Shown: piece by piece, positions 24,682-35,864 of the stretch
Numbering within the stretch: the first letter of the stretch is position 1
Layout of the letters: the number at the start of each line of letters is the position of its first letter
DNA from: Chloroflexota bacterium
GTDB taxonomy: Bacteria > Chloroflexota > UBA11872
Assembly: GCA_011523785.1 (NCBI GenBank)
Contig: WTFW01000077.1
Location: 1-38,600, forward strand
Reading direction: 5' to 3'
Length of the DNA stretch: 38,600 nucleotides
The notes under the pieces: generated by a model
Databases searched by the model: none
What the model saw: the letters and a program-made list of their open reading frames with translations, nothing else
What the model was told of the DNA's origin: nothing
Position numbers and translations under genes: made by a program

Positions 24682-24800
24682 CCCGATCAGCCCTACGTCG
24701 CGCCACTCGCCGAGATGCGGTCATCGAGATGCTCCTTGGCCTGACCCGCCTATCTGGAGATGCGGCGGCGACGGGCCTCAATTGCCTGCGCCGGCGTCCA

Positions 24801-24831
24801 TTAACGGTCTGGGCCGCTCGGACAATATGAT
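24801..24831 (+). promoter_or_regulatory. Candidate promoter of the polyketide operon
   Basis: TTAACG (24801-24806) and TATGAT (24826-24831) resemble sigma70-type -35 and -10 hexamers, separated by 19 bases. The -10 has one mismatch to TATAAT; the spacing is longer than ideal. Transcription would start about 110 bases before the PKS ATG and include the leader ORF at 24922. It stands out because the surrounding sequence is GC-rich. The rest of 24682-24921 shows no gene or other element. Confidence 0.35.
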
Positions 24832-24921
24832 GAAGTTACGTGCATTGATCCGTGGGTAGACACTGAGCGCGAAGTGAACCGACGCCAAAGCCACGCGCTA
24901 CCAGTGAGGAGACGTGCGGCA

Positions 24922-24951
24922 ATGGGCTCCAGACTCGGGAGTAGAGCATGA
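24922..24951 (+). CDS. Nine-codon leader peptide overlapping the PKS start
   Basis: An ATG at 24922 follows GAGGAG (24906-24911) at ten-base spacing, the best Shine-Dalgarno in this region. The frame encodes MGSRLGSRA and ends in TGA at 24949-24951. The stop overlaps the PKS ATG at 24948-24950 in the ATGA configuration used throughout this genome for coupling. The PKS also has its own GGGAG at 24937-24941. A coupled leader is inferred; the ORF is too short for composition or conservation to test here. Confidence 0.4.
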   Translation: MGSRLGSRA

Positions 24952-27900
24952 CCGAGCGAGCCAGGAACGCTGCGTTGACTGCTGAGGACCCCGTTCCAAC
25001 AGCCAATCGGAGCCAGCCGCCTCCTCAAACTGTGGAGCCCATCGCAATCGTCGGCATGGCCTGCCGGTTCCCCGGGGCGTCAAGCGTGGCTGAATTCTGG
25101 CGACTCTTGGAGTCCGGCGAGAACGCAGTTAGCGAGGGAGACCCGGGCTCCGGCGTTGGACGGATGGGCGAACTCTTCCCGGACGATCGAATCCGAAGCG
25201 AGGCCTGCAGATTCGGGGCCTTTGTCGAGGACCTGGACCAATTCGACGCGGAGTTCTTCCGCATTTCTCCGGTCGAGGCGCAGCTGTTGGATCCGCAGCA
25301 GCGCATGATGCTGGAGACGACCTGGCTGGCGCTTGAAGACGCGGGGATCAACCCCGATCGGCTCAAGGGCAGTCGAACCGGCGTCTACACCGGGATCAGC
25401 AACGACGAGTATCGAATGCTGGTCGTGGACTCGGTTAGGCCGACCGAGGCCGCAGGTTGCCTCTACGCCCTCAGCGGCACCAACCTGAATGGCACGAGCG
25501 GCCGGGTCTCATTCGTCCTTGGTCTCATGGGTCCGGCCAAGGCGGTCGACGCCGCCTGTGCATCGTCCCTCGTATCAGTGCACGACGCCGTGTCGGACCT
25601 CCAATACGGGAAGGCCGACCTTGCCATTGCGGCCGGCGTTCAGGCGATCCTCAACGGACGCATCTACGAGCTCCGGGCAGATTCGATGATGTTGTCCCCG
25701 GACGGGCAGTGCAAAGCCTTTGACGCGTCCGCTAACGGCTACGTCCGCGGCGAAGGCTGCGGGGTCGTCGTTCTCAAGCGGCTGAGCGAGGCCGAAGCCG
25801 ACGGCGACCGGATCTGGGCAGTCATCCGCGGCTCGGCGGTGAACCACGGCGGGGCGAGCACGGGTCTAACCGTTCCGCATACGCCCGCGCTGGAACAGGT
25901 CATTGAGTCAGCGCTTACTCAAGCCGGCGTCGCAGCCTCGGACGTCGACTACCTGGAAGCGCACGGAACCGGAACGGCGGTCGGTGATCCCATCGAAATC
26001 GATGCCGTGGCGAACGTCTACGGCCGCGAACGTGCGGCCGACCATCCGCTTCTGATCGGTTCCGTGAAGACCAACATCGGACATCTCGAGTCCGCCGCAG
26101 GCGTCGCCGGGCTCATGAAGGCAGCTCTTGTTGTCAATCGCGGTGTGATCCCGAAGCACCTGCACTTCCACAATCCCAACCCGGCGCTCGACTGGGATCG
26201 CCTCCCAATCCGGATCACCTCGGAAATGTCGGACTGGCCGGACGGCTATCGAAGGCCGCGGCTGGCCGGCGTGAACTCCTTTGGCATTTCCGGGACGAAC
26301 GCCCACATCCTGGTTGAGGAGTACCCCGGGCTGAACGGCGCGCCCGACCAAGAGTCGCCGATTGCGGGCGTCCCGCAGACGGTGGCCATATCGATGCCCA
26401 GTCAAGCGCGGCCCGAGGAGCCTCCCGGTCAGCGACGGGATCGCTTCCTGCCACTTTCGGGCAAGTCCGATAAAGCTCTCCGCGCACTTGCGCAGCGCTA
26501 CCTGACGTGGCTCGACGAACGGTCCGCGACACTCGTAACCGAGGGAGACGCGTCGGGTCCGCTTCTGTCGGACATGTCCTGGACCGCCGGCGTGGGAAGG
26601 AGTCACTTCGACCATCGGTCCGGCGTAGTGTTCAGCGACGCCGGGTCGTTGCGAGAGCGGCTTCGATCCGTGGCCGAGGCCGAGGCAGTCGAACAGCTTC
26701 AGACGGTGACCAGGGTGGCCTTCGCATACACCGGACAGGGCAGCCAGTGGGTTGGCATGGGCAAAACCCTGTACGAGACCGAGCCCGTCGTGCGGGCCGT
26801 GCTGGACCGCTGCGAGGACGAATTCCGCAAAGAGCGCGGGGCCTCGCTGCTGGACGTGATGTTCGGTAGCCCCGGGACCACGGGCGAACTGGGCGACACC
26901 GCCTGGGAGCAACCCGCCCTCTATGCGCTGGAGTGCGCCCTCACTGCCCTTTGGTCCAGCGTGGGGATCGAACCCGACGTCGTCATGGGACACAGCGTCG
27001 GCGAGCTGGCTGCGGCACAGGCGGCGGGCGTCTTCAGCCTCGAAGACGGGATGCGGTTCGCAGCAGCTCGAGGCGCCCTGCTCTCGGCAACGCCACACGG
27101 CGCCATGGCCGCGGTCTTCGCGCCTCCGGCACTCGTCGCGTCAGCGGTTGCGGAGACAAACACGGCATCCGATGGCGTCGGTTTGAGCGTTTCGGCCGAC
27201 AACGGCGCCCACCAGGTGGTGAGCGGCACGGCTGCGGACATCGAGACCATCTCGAAGCGTTTTGAAGCAGAGGGCATCCGGATTCGACGGCTGAATACAA
27301 CCCGTGCATTTCATAGCGCCCTTGTCGAACCAGCCCTCGTCACGCTGGAAGCTTCCCTTCGCGGTGTGGCATTTGAGCCGCCCGCCGTGCCCCTCGTCAG
27401 TAATTTGACCGGCCAGAAGGTGGAGCCTGGCACCACGCTTGATGGCTCCTATTGGCGGCGCCACGCTCGACAGCCTGTGGCGTTCGCGGGTGGCGTCAGA
27501 ACGCTGGCGGACCTGGGCGTTGACCTGGTAATCGAGATTGGTCCGCACGCGGTGCTTGGGCCCATGACTACGCTGGCCTGGCCCGATCCAGCGTCTGGGC
27601 GGGACACGCCCGAGGCCCCAGGCGTGCTCGCCAGCCTGCGGCAACCGCCACGCGATGCGTCGACTCCGGAAGCCGAGAGCAGCTTCGTTGACGCCGTCGC
27701 GGAAGCCTATGAGCTGGGGTTGGAAGTTTCATTCGAAGGACTCTTTGCTGGCGAGACTCGTCGTCGGATCTCGCTTCCGAGCTATCCATTCCAACGCCGC
27801 CGCCACTGGCTCGAGCCGTCCAGGCACCGGGGGCCAACCGCCGGTCACCCCTTGCTGGGCGTCCGCCACGAGTCCGCTCGCGGAGAAGTTACGTTCGAAA

Positions 27901-30900
27901 CGGAAGTGATCCCGTCGGATCCCGAGTGGCTGAACGACCATCGAGTGTTCAATCGCCTCGTGGCTCCCGGCGCCCTCTACGCGGCCATGGCGGCCGCGGC
28001 CTCGCAGGCCGAAGGCAGCGGCGCGCTGGTCGTGGAAGACATGCAACTGCACAGCGCCATGGTCTTTTCCGACCAGGGTTCTCAGGATGAACCAGGCGAT
28101 GAAGGCCGCAGGATGCAGGTCGTGCTCGACCCTGCCGAGCAAGCGTCGTCGCGTGGCGTCCAGATCTACAGCCAGGGCAGCGACGAAGAGTGGACGCTGC
28201 ACGTGGAGGCTCGCGTGCCAGCAGTTGCCCCGTTGCCCGAAGGCGGCGATCGAGTTGATCTCGAAGAGCTGAAGGGCCGCCTTTCGCCCGCCGATGTGCC
28301 TGCCTACTACCAGGCCAAGACAAGCACCGGGATAGACTTGGGTCCGTTCTTCCGCACTCTGGGGAACGCTTGGTCCGGTCCGGGCGAGGCCCTGGCTGAA
28401 GTCCGCCTGCCCGATTCCGTTGGCCGTAACGACCTGGACGTTCACCCACTCGTGCTCGACGGCTGCTTCCAGGTCGTGGGCCTGGCTCGCAACATGTCCG
28501 GCGCTCCCGGCGAGGCAACCTACCTGCCGTTTGGCTGGGAGCGGCTGTGGCTGACGCGACGTCTGCCAGATCGAGTCGTCTGCCACGTAGTCATGGATGA
28601 GGCCTCGCAGGAGTCAGAGTCACCTGAGCCACCGGAAGTCCTGAGCGGCGAACTCCGCATCTACGATCCCAACGGCGTGTTCCTCGGTGGCCTGACCGGA
28701 TACACGGTCAAGCGGGCCACCCGGGCGGCGCTCCTGTCGGCGGTCGAGGGCATTGACGACCTGCTATATGAAGTGGCGTGGCGCGAATGCGAACTGCCGT
28801 CCGGGATCGAGTCAGCGGACTTTTTCCCAGGTCCTACCGAAATAGCCGCCAGGTCGCAGCTATTCACCGGCTATCTGACCGACGCGGGAGTCGATCCTCA
28901 GGGCCGAAACGCGCTGCTGGCCGACCTGGAGCGGTGGTCGCGCTCACGCGCGCTGGCCACGTTGGAGGATCTTGGGTGGCAGCGGATCGTCGGCGAAACC
29001 GTGGATCCCGAAGCCCTGCGGTCACAGCTCAACGTTCTTCCAGAGCACCGACGCGTCTTCCGCCGCATGTTCGAAATGCTCGCCAGGTCAGGCGTGGTGG
29101 AGGAGACGGATAGCGGCTTCACGGTGATCGTGGGACCGGACGATCCGCTGCCGGACCGCATGCCGGGCGATCTCGAAGAGTTTGCCGACCGGATGCTGGA
29201 CCTCTACCCGGATGGCCAGACCGAGATCGGATTGTTCCGTCGGTCTGGCCGGGCGCTGGCCGAGGTCCTCCGTGGCCAGGCCGATCCGCTGACGCTGCTA
29301 TTCAGCAGCGGCGAACCAACGGCGGCCGATCTTTACTTGAAGGCCCCCGTTGCCCGCGCCGCCAACCGAATGCTGGCCGACGCGGTCCAGCCCCTCGTCG
29401 CCGCCTTGCCCGACGATCGACGACTTCGAGTGATTGAAGTCGGGGCCGGTACGGGGTCCGCAACCGCATCCGTGCTTCCCGAGCTTCCAGATGGTCGATT
29501 CAACTACACCTACACCGACATTTCGGCGGGCTTCTTCGCCGAGGCCGAGGGGCGCTTCGGCGATGGCGACGGATGCATTGAGTACCGTCCGCTGGACATC
29601 GAACGGGATCCTATCGCCCAGGGCTTCGACCGCCACGGCTACGACCTACTCATTGCCTCCAACGTGCTTCACGCCACGCGCTACCTGGAGGAGACACTTG
29701 GGCATTGCCGAGATCTACTTGCGCCGTCCGGGCAACTGATCGCGCTCGAGAACCTCAGCGGCGTCGGCTGGATGGACCTGACATTCGGCCAGCTGGACGG
29801 CTGGTGGCGATTCGCCGACGACTACCGCCCGCACCACGCCCTGGCCGGTCCCCCGGTCTGGCGGCAGGCGCTCGGCGATTCGGGTTTTGAGGAAGTTGAA
29901 GTCCTCGGAGTCGACGAGTCTGACTCGACCCAGACCCTGGACAAAGGCGTCATCGTGGCGCGGGGACCGGCGCAGGTCGCGGAGCCTGCGGGCGTCTGGG
30001 TGCTTACAGCCGACAGATGTGGCGTGGCGGAGGAACTCGCAGCGGAGTTGACCGCGCGCAATCAGACGGTGGTGTTGGCAAACGCCGAATCGTCGGCCGC
30101 CGGCAAGCCTGCGACAGAAAGCCCCGCGATTCTTCGACCCGCGCTGGACACCGAGAGTCGCGACTCGTGGCAATCGCTGATCGAGGCACTGCCTCGGGAT
30201 ATCCCCTTCAACGGGGTCGTACACCTACAAGCTCTTGACGGCCACGGCCCTCAGGCAACCACCGTGGAAATAGGAGCGGACGTTCGCCACGCCGGCGCCA
30301 GCGCCCTGGCCCTGGTGCAGGGCGTGGCCGACGCTGACGTCCTTCCCGCCAACGGCCTTTGGTTCGTAACCAGTGGAGCGCAGATTCTGGAGCGGGAGCG
30401 CATCGGAGAGATCTCCGGCGCCGTCCTTTGGGGACTGGGCAAGGTCGTCGCCCTTGAGGCCCCCCAGCTGCAGCCGCGAATGATCGACCTGGAACCCAAT
30501 GCTCCACCCCTGCTGGCTGACCTCGTGAACGAGCTGATGTATCCCGACCAGGAAAACCACATTGCCTACCGCTCAGGGCGCCGCCTTGGAGCACGCTTGG
30601 TACGGCCTGAGGCCGCGGCCCGGCGGCTAACGCTGCCGGACGACTCATCGTGGGTCCTCGCACCGGACCGCAGCGGCATCTTCGACCAGCCGGAGATCAA
30701 GCAACTTCCTGGACGCACCCTTGAGTCGAAGGAAGTTCGCATCTCCGTCCAGGCAGCCGGCCTCAACTTCTGGGACGTGTTCCGATCGCTCGGGTTCATC
30801 GAGGAGGGCGATCTCGGCCGCGAAATGTGCGGCCACGTCGTCGATGTCGGCTCAGATGTCTCCTCCGTCACCGTAGGCGAACGCGTGGTTGGACTTGGCT

Positions 30901-33900
30901 TTGGAGCCTTCGGCCGGGAAATGGTCACCCGCGAGGAATTGGTGGCGCCGGCTCCCGCGGGGCTGTCGGTCTCGGATTTGGCCACGATTCCGAGCGCGTT
31001 CGTCTCGGCGGCCCTCTCCTACGCGTACTCAGGGCTGGAAGCCGGCGAGCGAGTACTGATTCACGCTGGCGCCGGCGGGGTCGGTCTGGCGGCCATTCAG
31101 TTGGCTCAAGCGGCAGGGGCGGAGGTGTATGCCACGGCCAGCGCTCCCAAGCAGGCACTTCTGCGCTCGCTCGGCGTCGAGCACGTATTCGATAGCCGCC
31201 AAACCAGCTTTGGCCAGGAAATCCTCGAAGCCACCGGCGGCAAAGGTGTACACGTGGTGCTGAACAGCCTGACCAGCGAGGGCTTCATCGAGGCCAGCCT
31301 GTCGTGCCTGGCCCATGGTGGACGATTCGTCGAACTGGCAAGGCGCGACATCCTGACCGAGGACGAGATGGCAGCCGTGCGTCCGGATGTCGCCTACGAC
31401 ATTCTGGAACTGGACGTCCTGAAAAAAACCGATCCGGCCTGGGTCGGCGAGGTCCTGCGCGAGGTGATGGCCCAGCTCTCGGCCGGAGTCCTCAAGCCCA
31501 TAATCCATAGTCGATGGCCCCTGGCCGAGGCCGGAGCCGCCTTGGACTTCATGCGGTCGGCTCGGCACGTGGGCAAGATCGTGTTGACGGCGCCGCCAAT
31601 TGTGAGCGGACGCCTTCGGCAGGATCGCACCTACCTGGTGACCGGCGGACTCGGCGGCATCGGATGTGCTGTGGCCGGCTGGCTGGCTGATCACGGCGCC
31701 GGCGCCATCGTGCTGAACGGCCGACGCGACCCGGATACTGAGGCTCAGGCATCCATTGATGCGTTGCGCCGGCGCGGAGTCCGGGTTGAAGTTGAGCTCG
31801 CGGATGCCACCGACTCCGCGGCGATCGATCGGATGTTGGAGCGAATCGACGCGACGCTGCCACCGCTCGGTGGCGTCATCCACAGCGTCGGCGTGCTATC
31901 GGACGCCGCGCTCACCAATCAGACCTGGGCAAGCTTCGAGCAGGTGCTCTGGCCCAAGATCCTGGGGGCATGGCACCTGCACCGTGCGACGCAGAACCGC
32001 GACCTGGATCTCTTCATCCTCTTTTCCAGCCGCGTCGGCGTCATGGGCAATCCCGGCCAGGCCAACCACGCCGCCGCCAATGCCTTTCTCGATCAGCTTG
32101 CCGGGCACCGGCGTGCCCTAGGACTCCCAGGCCAGGCCATTGCCTGGGGCGCCTGGTCGGAGATCGGTGAAGCCGCCGAACAGCGGGAGCGAATCGAGCG
32201 GCGCCGGGCGGCACTCGGGGGCCGCTGGTTCACCCCACAGCAAGGCATCAGGGCCCTTGAACGGCTGGTGCGCCAGGACGCCACGGCGTCCGTCGTAATG
32301 TCCATGGACTGGTCGGTCTTCGAAGAAGCCGTCGAAGAACGTCCGGCCTTCCTCGAAGATCTGCTGTCGTCCGCCGCCGACGACGGCACCGATGCCGCGG
32401 CCGCGTCCGAAGACCTGCTGACCCGGTTGCGGAGCGCACCTGCGGCCGAGCACCAGGAGGTGCTGGCGTCCTTTCTACAGCAGGAGGTGCAGGCCGTCCT
32501 GCGTCTATCCACGGCACCGGCGCCCACGGTCGGATTCTTCGATCTCGGGATGGACTCATTGATGGCGGTTGAGCTTCGCAATCGCCTCAACCGTGCGTTC
32601 GCCGGCGAGTACACCGCGTCCAACACGATGGTCTTCGACTATCCGGACATCGAGACCCTTGCCGAACACCTGGTCGGCGAACTCGGCCAGGCGGAGGAGT
32701 CCCCGGCGCTGCCAGCGGTGGTCGCCCCGGAGCCCCAAGCCCAGGCCGCACAGGCGGACGACGGCATTGCAATAATCGGCATGGGCTGTCGCTTCCCGGG
32801 TGCGGATGACCCGTTGGCCTTCTGGCGACAGCTGGAAGCTGGCGTCGACTCGGTCAGGGAGGGACGCCAGGAAACAGGGACCTGGTATCGAGCCTTTGGC
32901 GACCCTGCGAGCGAAGACCCCATCTTCCGGCGCGGCGCCTTTCTCGACGACATCGAGCAATTCGACTCGAGGTTTTTCCGAATCGCGCCGATTGAAGCGC
33001 GACTGATGGATCCACGCCAGCGCTTGCTGCTGGAAACGACCTGGCACGCCCTTGAGGATGCCGGCATTGATCCCGACGGGCTGCGGGGAAGCAAAACAGG
33101 TGTCTACATCGGCGTTGGCGGCAACGAGTACAGAGACTTGATCCTCGCCAGCGGTGAAGAGGACAGTTTCGTCGGCACCGCCGGCAGCATGACCGTTGGG
33201 CGCGTGTCCTATGTGCTCGGCCTGGAGGGACCGGCCATGCCGCTGGACATGGTGTGCGCGTCGTCGCTGGTCGCAGTACACCAGGCCATCGCGGGTTTGC
33301 AACGGGGCGAAGCCGATATGGCACTGGTTGGCGGGGTCAATGTTCCTTTGTCCCGTGGAATCACGCGCTTCCTGGACGATCTCGGCATGTTGTCGGAGAG
33401 TGGCTGTTCCCGAACCTTCGACGCCTCGGCCGACGGCTTTGTGCGCGGCGACGGCTGCGGCATGGTCGTGCTGAAGCGCCTGCGCGACGCGGAAGCGGAC
33501 GGTGACCGGATCTGGGCTGTGCTTCGCGGCTCCGCCATCAATCAGAACGGCGCGAGCGCCGGCCTCACCGTGCCAAATGGGCCGGCCCAGGAGCAGGTGC
33601 TCAGAGACGCGCTGTCGAGGGCCCGTATCGATCCGGCCGACGTTGACTATCTTGAAGCCCACAGCGCCGGCTCGGCTCTCGGCGATCCAATCGAAGTCCA
33701 GGCTGCGGCGTCCGTCTACGGCCAGGGCCGTGACCCCGACCGGCCGCTGCTCATCGGCTCGGTGAAAGCCAACATCGGCCACCTGGAGTGGGCGGCCGGT
33801 ATCGCCAGTCTGATCAAGACCGTGCTGGCCATGCACCAGCGGATGATTCCCAGGCAGCTGCACTACAGCACCCCGAGCCCACAGCTCGACTGGGATCAGC

Positions 33901-35291
33901 TGCCCGTACGGGTGGCATCGAGCGACACGCCGTGGCCGACCGCTCCTGACCGGCCACCCGTAGCGGCCGTGAGTGCATTCGGTATGTCCGGAACGAATGC
34001 GAACGTCGTGGTTCAGGGCTACGACTCTCAGGAGGATTCGGCGGTTCGACAGGGTGATCTACGCGTTCCGGCCGGCACGTCCCGTCGGGTCGAGGTGTCG
34101 ATGCCAGAAGTCGTTGCCCGGATTCCCCAGCCAACATCACAACTTAGCGAGCGCGAGACGCGACTGTTGCCCTTGTCCGCGAAATCAGACGTCGCGCTGC
34201 GCCAACTTGCAAGGCGCTATCTGTCGTGGCTCGACGGTCAGCCTGCGGGCACCGTGGCTCACGCCGACCTCGCGGACTTGGCATGGACGGCGAGCGTGGG
34301 GCGCAGCCACTTTGACTTCCGGGCGGGCCTGGCCTTTGGCGACACCGACTCCATGCGCGAAGGGCTGCGCAAGCTGGCTCAGTCCACGGTGGAACCCGTA
34401 CCTCAGTCGCCCCCCAGAGTGGCCTTCGTGTATTCCGGACATGGCAGCCAGTGGCTTGGTATGGGCGAAGATGTCTACCGGACCGAGCCCGTGGCACGGG
34501 CGGTACTTGATCACTGCGACGCGGTCCTGCGCGATGAGCGCGGCGCTTCCTTGCTGGACATCATGTTTGGTCGGGAAACCGCCGCCAGCAGCCTGGACGA
34601 CCCGAGCTGGGCTCAGCCGGCAGTCTATGCGCTCGAGTGCGCGCTGACAGCGCTATGGGCAAGCATTGGAATCCGCCCAACGGCGGTCGCTGGCGAGGGT
34701 GTGGGCGAGGTCGCCGCTGCCCAGGCGGCAGGAGTCATCAGCCTGGAAGACGGCCTCCGCTTTGCGTCGGCCCGAGGCGCGCTATTGGCGGCGCTTCCTG
34801 GTGCGGGACTCGCCCTGGAAGGCAGCCTTGAAGCCGCCCTGCGCGATGTTGCGATCGTCTCACCCACGCTGAACTTGGTCAGCAGCGTGACCGGACGTGT
34901 CGTTGCATCGGATCAGGCGCTTGATGCCACCTACTGGCATCGGCAGATTCGCGAGCCGGTTGACTTCGCGCGCTGCGTTCAGACGCTCGCCGCCCTCGCC
35001 AGCGCGGTCGTCGTGGAGATTGGTCCGGATGTCGCGCTCAAACCGCTGGTGATCGAGTGCTGGCCTGACACATCCACAGCCGCCGAGCCGGTCCGCGCTC
35101 CCGTCGCGATATCGTCGCTGCGCAGGCCTTCCCCGAACGATGCATCGCCTGAGCTCGGATTCGTCGACGCCATTGTGGCCGCCTATCAGGCGGGACTCAC
35201 GCCCAGGTTCTCCAGCCTCTTCGCTGGCGAAGCGAGACGACGGGTCGCACTGCCCATGTACCCCTTCCAGCGCCGGCACCACTGGGTCTAG
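24948..35291 (+). CDS. Type I PKS, KS-AT-DH-cMT-(psiKR)-ER-KR-ACP-KS-AT0
   Basis: The uninterrupted 3447-residue multi-enzyme is predicted to make a reduced methyl-branched acyl chain. Approximate domains: KS1 29-460 (Cys204, His339, His379); AT1 589-880 (Ser683 in GHSVGE, His789 in RAFHS, malonyl-type); DH 965-1250 (His998, Asp1171; HxxxN replaces HxxxG); C-methyltransferase 1330-1700 (SAM loop EVGAGTG 1497-1503); a structural KR-like stretch near 1680-1850; ER 1895-2215 (GAGGVG 2041-2046); KR 2225-2410 (TGGLGGIG from 2232; the catalytic Tyr position is His2374 in [11 protein letters not shown]); ACP 2495-2580 (Ser2537 in GMDSLM); KS2 2604-3030 (Cys2770, His2905, His2945); a decayed AT2 3155-3440. 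There is no loading module, docking domain or thioesterase. It has one full reducing module, so it is probably iterative. Discrete ACP, PPTase and hydrolase genes follow. Architecture and C-methylation recall the mono-modular sponge-symbiont SupA-type PKSs; this comparison is from memory. Confidence 0.95.
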   Translation: MTERARNAALTAEDPVPTANRSQPPPQTVEPIAIVGMACRFPGASSVAEFWRLLESGENAVSEGDPGSGVGRMGELFPDDRIRSEACRFGAFVEDLDQFDAEFFRISPVEAQLLDPQQRMMLETTWLALEDAGINPDRLKGSRTGVYTGISNDEYRMLVVDSVRPTEAAGCLYALSGTNLNGTSGRVSFVLGLMGPAKAVDAACASSLVSVHDAVSDLQYGKADLAIAAGVQAILNGRIYELRADSMMLSPDGQCKAFDASANGYVRGEGCGVVVLKRLSEAEADGDRIWAVIRGSAVNHGGASTGLTVPHTPALEQVIESALTQAGVAASDVDYLEAHGTGTAVGDPIEIDAVANVYGRERAADHPLLIGSVKTNIGHLESAAGVAGLMKAALVVNRGVIPKHLHFHNPNPALDWDRLPIRITSEMSDWPDGYRRPRLAGVNSFGISGTNAHILVEEYPGLNGAPDQESPIAGVPQTVAISMPSQARPEEPPGQRRDRFLPLSGKSDKALRALAQRYLTWLDERSATLVTEGDASGPLLSDMSWTAGVGRSHFDHRSGVVFSDAGSLRERLRSVAEAEAVEQLQTVTRVAFAYTGQGSQWVGMGKTLYETEPVVRAVLDRCEDEFRKERGASLLDVMFGSPGTTGELGDTAWEQPALYALECALTALWSSVGIEPDVVMGHSVGELAAAQAAGVFSLEDGMRFAAARGALLSATPHGAMAAVFAPPALVASAVAETNTASDGVGLSVSADNGAHQVVSGTAADIETISKRFEAEGIRIRRLNTTRAFHSALVEPALVTLEASLRGVAFEPPAVPLVSNLTGQKVEPGTTLDGSYWRRHARQPVAFAGGVRTLADLGVDLVIEIGPHAVLGPMTTLAWPDPASGRDTPEAPGVLASLRQPPRDASTPEAESSFVDAVAEAYELGLEVSFEGLFAGETRRRISLPSYPFQRRRHWLEPSRHRGPTAGHPLLGVRHESARGEVTFETEVIPSDPEWLNDHRVFNRLVAPGALYAAMAAAASQAEGSGALVVEDMQLHSAMVFSDQGSQDEPGDEGRRMQVVLDPAEQASSRGVQIYSQGSDEEWTLHVEARVPAVAPLPEGGDRVDLEELKGRLSPADVPAYYQAKTSTGIDLGPFFRTLGNAWSGPGEALAEVRLPDSVGRNDLDVHPLVLDGCFQVVGLARNMSGAPGEATYLPFGWERLWLTRRLPDRVVCHVVMDEASQESESPEPPEVLSGELRIYDPNGVFLGGLTGYTVKRATRAALLSAVEGIDDLLYEVAWRECELPSGIESADFFPGPTEIAARSQLFTGYLTDAGVDPQGRNALLADLERWSRSRALATLEDLGWQRIVGETVDPEALRSQLNVLPEHRRVFRRMFEMLARSGVVEETDSGFTVIVGPDDPLPDRMPGDLEEFADRMLDLYPDGQTEIGLFRRSGRALAEVLRGQADPLTLLFSSGEPTAADLYLKAPVARAANRMLADAVQPLVAALPDDRRLRVIEVGAGTGSATASVLPELPDGRFNYTYTDISAGFFAEAEGRFGDGDGCIEYRPLDIERDPIAQGFDRHGYDLLIASNVLHATRYLEETLGHCRDLLAPSGQLIALENLSGVGWMDLTFGQLDGWWRFADDYRPHHALAGPPVWRQALGDSGFEEVEVLGVDESDSTQTLDKGVIVARGPAQVAEPAGVWVLTADRCGVAEELAAELTARNQTVVLANAESSAAGKPATESPAILRPALDTESRDSWQSLIEALPRDIPFNGVVHLQALDGHGPQATTVEIGADVRHAGASALALVQGVADADVLPANGLWFVTSGAQILERERIGEISGAVLWGLGKVVALEAPQLQPRMIDLEPNAPPLLADLVNELMYPDQENHIAYRSGRRLGARLVRPEAAARRLTLPDDSSWVLAPDRSGIFDQPEIKQLPGRTLESKEVRISVQAAGLNFWDVFRSLGFIEEGDLGREMCGHVVDVGSDVSSVTVGERVVGLGFGAFGREMVTREELVAPAPAGLSVSDLATIPSAFVSAALSYAYSGLEAGERVLIHAGAGGVGLAAIQLAQAAGAEVYATASAPKQALLRSLGVEHVFDSRQTSFGQEILEATGGKGVHVVLNSLTSEGFIEASLSCLAHGGRFVELARRDILTEDEMAAVRPDVAYDILELDVLKKTDPAWVGEVLREVMAQLSAGVLKPIIHSRWPLAEAGAALDFMRSARHVGKIVLTAPPIVSGRLRQDRTYLVTGGLGGIGCAVAGWLADHGAGAIVLNGRRDPDTEAQASIDALRRRGVRVEVELADATDSAAIDRMLERIDATLPPLGGVIHSVGVLSDAALTNQTWASFEQVLWPKILGAWHLHRATQNRDLDLFILFSSRVGVMGNPGQANHAAANAFLDQLAGHRRALGLPGQAIAWGAWSEIGEAAEQRERIERRRAALGGRWFTPQQGIRALERLVRQDATASVVMSMDWSVFEEAVEERPAFLEDLLSSAADDGTDAAAASEDLLTRLRSAPAAEHQEVLASFLQQEVQAVLRLSTAPAPTVGFFDLGMDSLMAVELRNRLNRAFAGEYTASNTMVFDYPDIETLAEHLVGELGQAEESPALPAVVAPEPQAQAAQADDGIAIIGMGCRFPGADDPLAFWRQLEAGVDSVREGRQETGTWYRAFGDPASEDPIFRRGAFLDDIEQFDSRFFRIAPIEARLMDPRQRLLLETTWHALEDAGIDPDGLRGSKTGVYIGVGGNEYRDLILASGEEDSFVGTAGSMTVGRVSYVLGLEGPAMPLDMVCASSLVAVHQAIAGLQRGEADMALVGGVNVPLSRGITRFLDDLGMLSESGCSRTFDASADGFVRGDGCGMVVLKRLRDAEADGDRIWAVLRGSAINQNGASAGLTVPNGPAQEQVLRDALSRARIDPADVDYLEAHSAGSALGDPIEVQAAASVYGQGRDPDRPLLIGSVKANIGHLEWAAGIASLIKTVLAMHQRMIPRQLHYSTPSPQLDWDQLPVRVASSDTPWPTAPDRPPVAAVSAFGMSGTNANVVVQGYDSQEDSAVRQGDLRVPAGTSRRVEVSMPEVVARIPQPTSQLSERETRLLPLSAKSDVALRQLARRYLSWLDGQPAGTVAHADLADLAWTASVGRSHFDFRAGLAFGDTDSMREGLRKLAQSTVEPVPQSPPRVAFVYSGHGSQWLGMGEDVYRTEPVARAVLDHCDAVLRDERGASLLDIMFGRETAASSLDDPSWAQPAVYALECALTALWASIGIRPTAVAGEGVGEVAAAQAAGVISLEDGLRFASARGALLAALPGAGLALEGSLEAALRDVAIVSPTLNLVSSVTGRVVASDQALDATYWHRQIREPVDFARCVQTLAALASAVVVEIGPDVALKPLVIECWPDTSTAAEPVRAPVAISSLRRPSPNDASPELGFVDAIVAAYQAGLTPRFSSLFAGEARRRVALPMYPFQRRHHWV
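32756..35288 (+). other. Second KS with degenerate AT (AT0) at the PKS C-terminus
   Basis: This part of the PKS gene repeats the first KS-linker-AT segment, down to the linker motif ([20 protein letters not shown] against [20 protein letters not shown]). KS2 keeps the Cys-His-His triad but has DMVCASSL and EAHSAGS in place of the usual DTACSSSL and EAHGTGT. In AT2 the GHSVGE motif reads GEGVGE, so the nucleophile Ser is Gly3251. The block from GALLAALP to [10 protein letters not shown] lacks about 67 residues present in AT1, including the RAFHS histidine. AT2 therefore cannot load an extender and is probably only structural. Confidence 0.9.
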
Positions 35292-35607
35292 GCCTCGAAG
35301 CACCAGGCGCATTGGGCTCATCATGCGCACCCCGGGAATCCGTACTGCCGGCATAGGGCATCGTCGTCGCCGAGACTTTGTCCTGCCACGGCCGCAGACC
35401 CGGCCGGGTAACTCGCTTCACGGGCCGCACCGGCTTCTGCCCGCCACCTCCTCAACTTGATGCTATTGGGACGTGCCAGGAGGCGTCGCGGCCTCGATAC
35501 GAGCGCTGCAGTCCACAGCGCTTGTTTTCTCGCAAACGACTACGCGCCCCGCTGCTACACTTGCCGATTCTCCGGCCCTACGGCCCCTGCAGGATGGAAT
35601 TGCCCTC
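35292..35607 (+). other. 316-base gap between PKS and ACP genes
   Basis: No convincing gene is seen. The frame in phase with the PKS continues past its TAG for about 43 codons, starting A-S-K-H-Q, where module 1 continues E-P-S-R-H. This hints at a remnant of the linker that once led to a DH domain. Other short frames here are Arg/Pro-rich. No strong promoter or terminator was found, so the ACP gene is probably read from the PKS transcript. Confidence 0.4.
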
Positions 35608-35853
35608 ATGGCCTCGACTGAAGACCGCCTCAGAACTCTCGTCGCCGAAAACCTTGAAGTGGACGGTCAGCCCGTGAACGTGCCGGCCGACTTGAACGTC
35701 AGCCTCACCGACGCCGGCGTTCCCTCCATGGACTTTGTTGCGTTTGCGAAGGTGATCGTACGGGAGTTCGACGTCCCGCTGACCCCGGACGAGTGCGCGG
35801 ACTTCAGCACCTTGAAGGACTTGGCCGCGTACATCGACTCGCAAGCCGCCTAG
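35608..35853 (+). CDS. Discrete acyl carrier protein with atypical motif
   Basis: The 81-residue acidic, helical protein has carrier-protein size and pattern. The phosphopantetheine site is Ser40 in DAGVPSMDFVAF, where the usual G-x-D-S-L reads G-V-P-S-M-D, with Pro in place of the conserved Asp. Helix II (DFVAFAKVIVREFDVPL) and the C-terminal helix (FSTLKDLAAYIDSQ) fit the fold. The ATG at 35608 begins the homologous part. A longer frame from 35473 adds a low-complexity leader. Lying between a PKS that ends in KS-AT0 without ACP and a PPTase, it most likely serves KS2 as partner carrier. Confidence 0.85.
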   Translation: MASTEDRLRTLVAENLEVDGQPVNVPADLNVSLTDAGVPSMDFVAFAKVIVREFDVPLTPDECADFSTLKDLAAYIDSQAA

Positions 35854-35864
35854 CCGCACAATCT

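Noticed and set aside
24948-35291. Swf-type sponge symbiont cluster
   Set aside because: The Swf partners I recall (a reductase/sulfotransferase protein and a radical SAM protein) are absent, and the neighbours here are ACP, PPTase and hydrolase.
35140-35460. Small ORFs in the PKS-ACP gap as extra genes
   Set aside because: Short, Arg/Pro-rich and partly inside the PKS frame, with no ribosome-binding site or recognisable motif.
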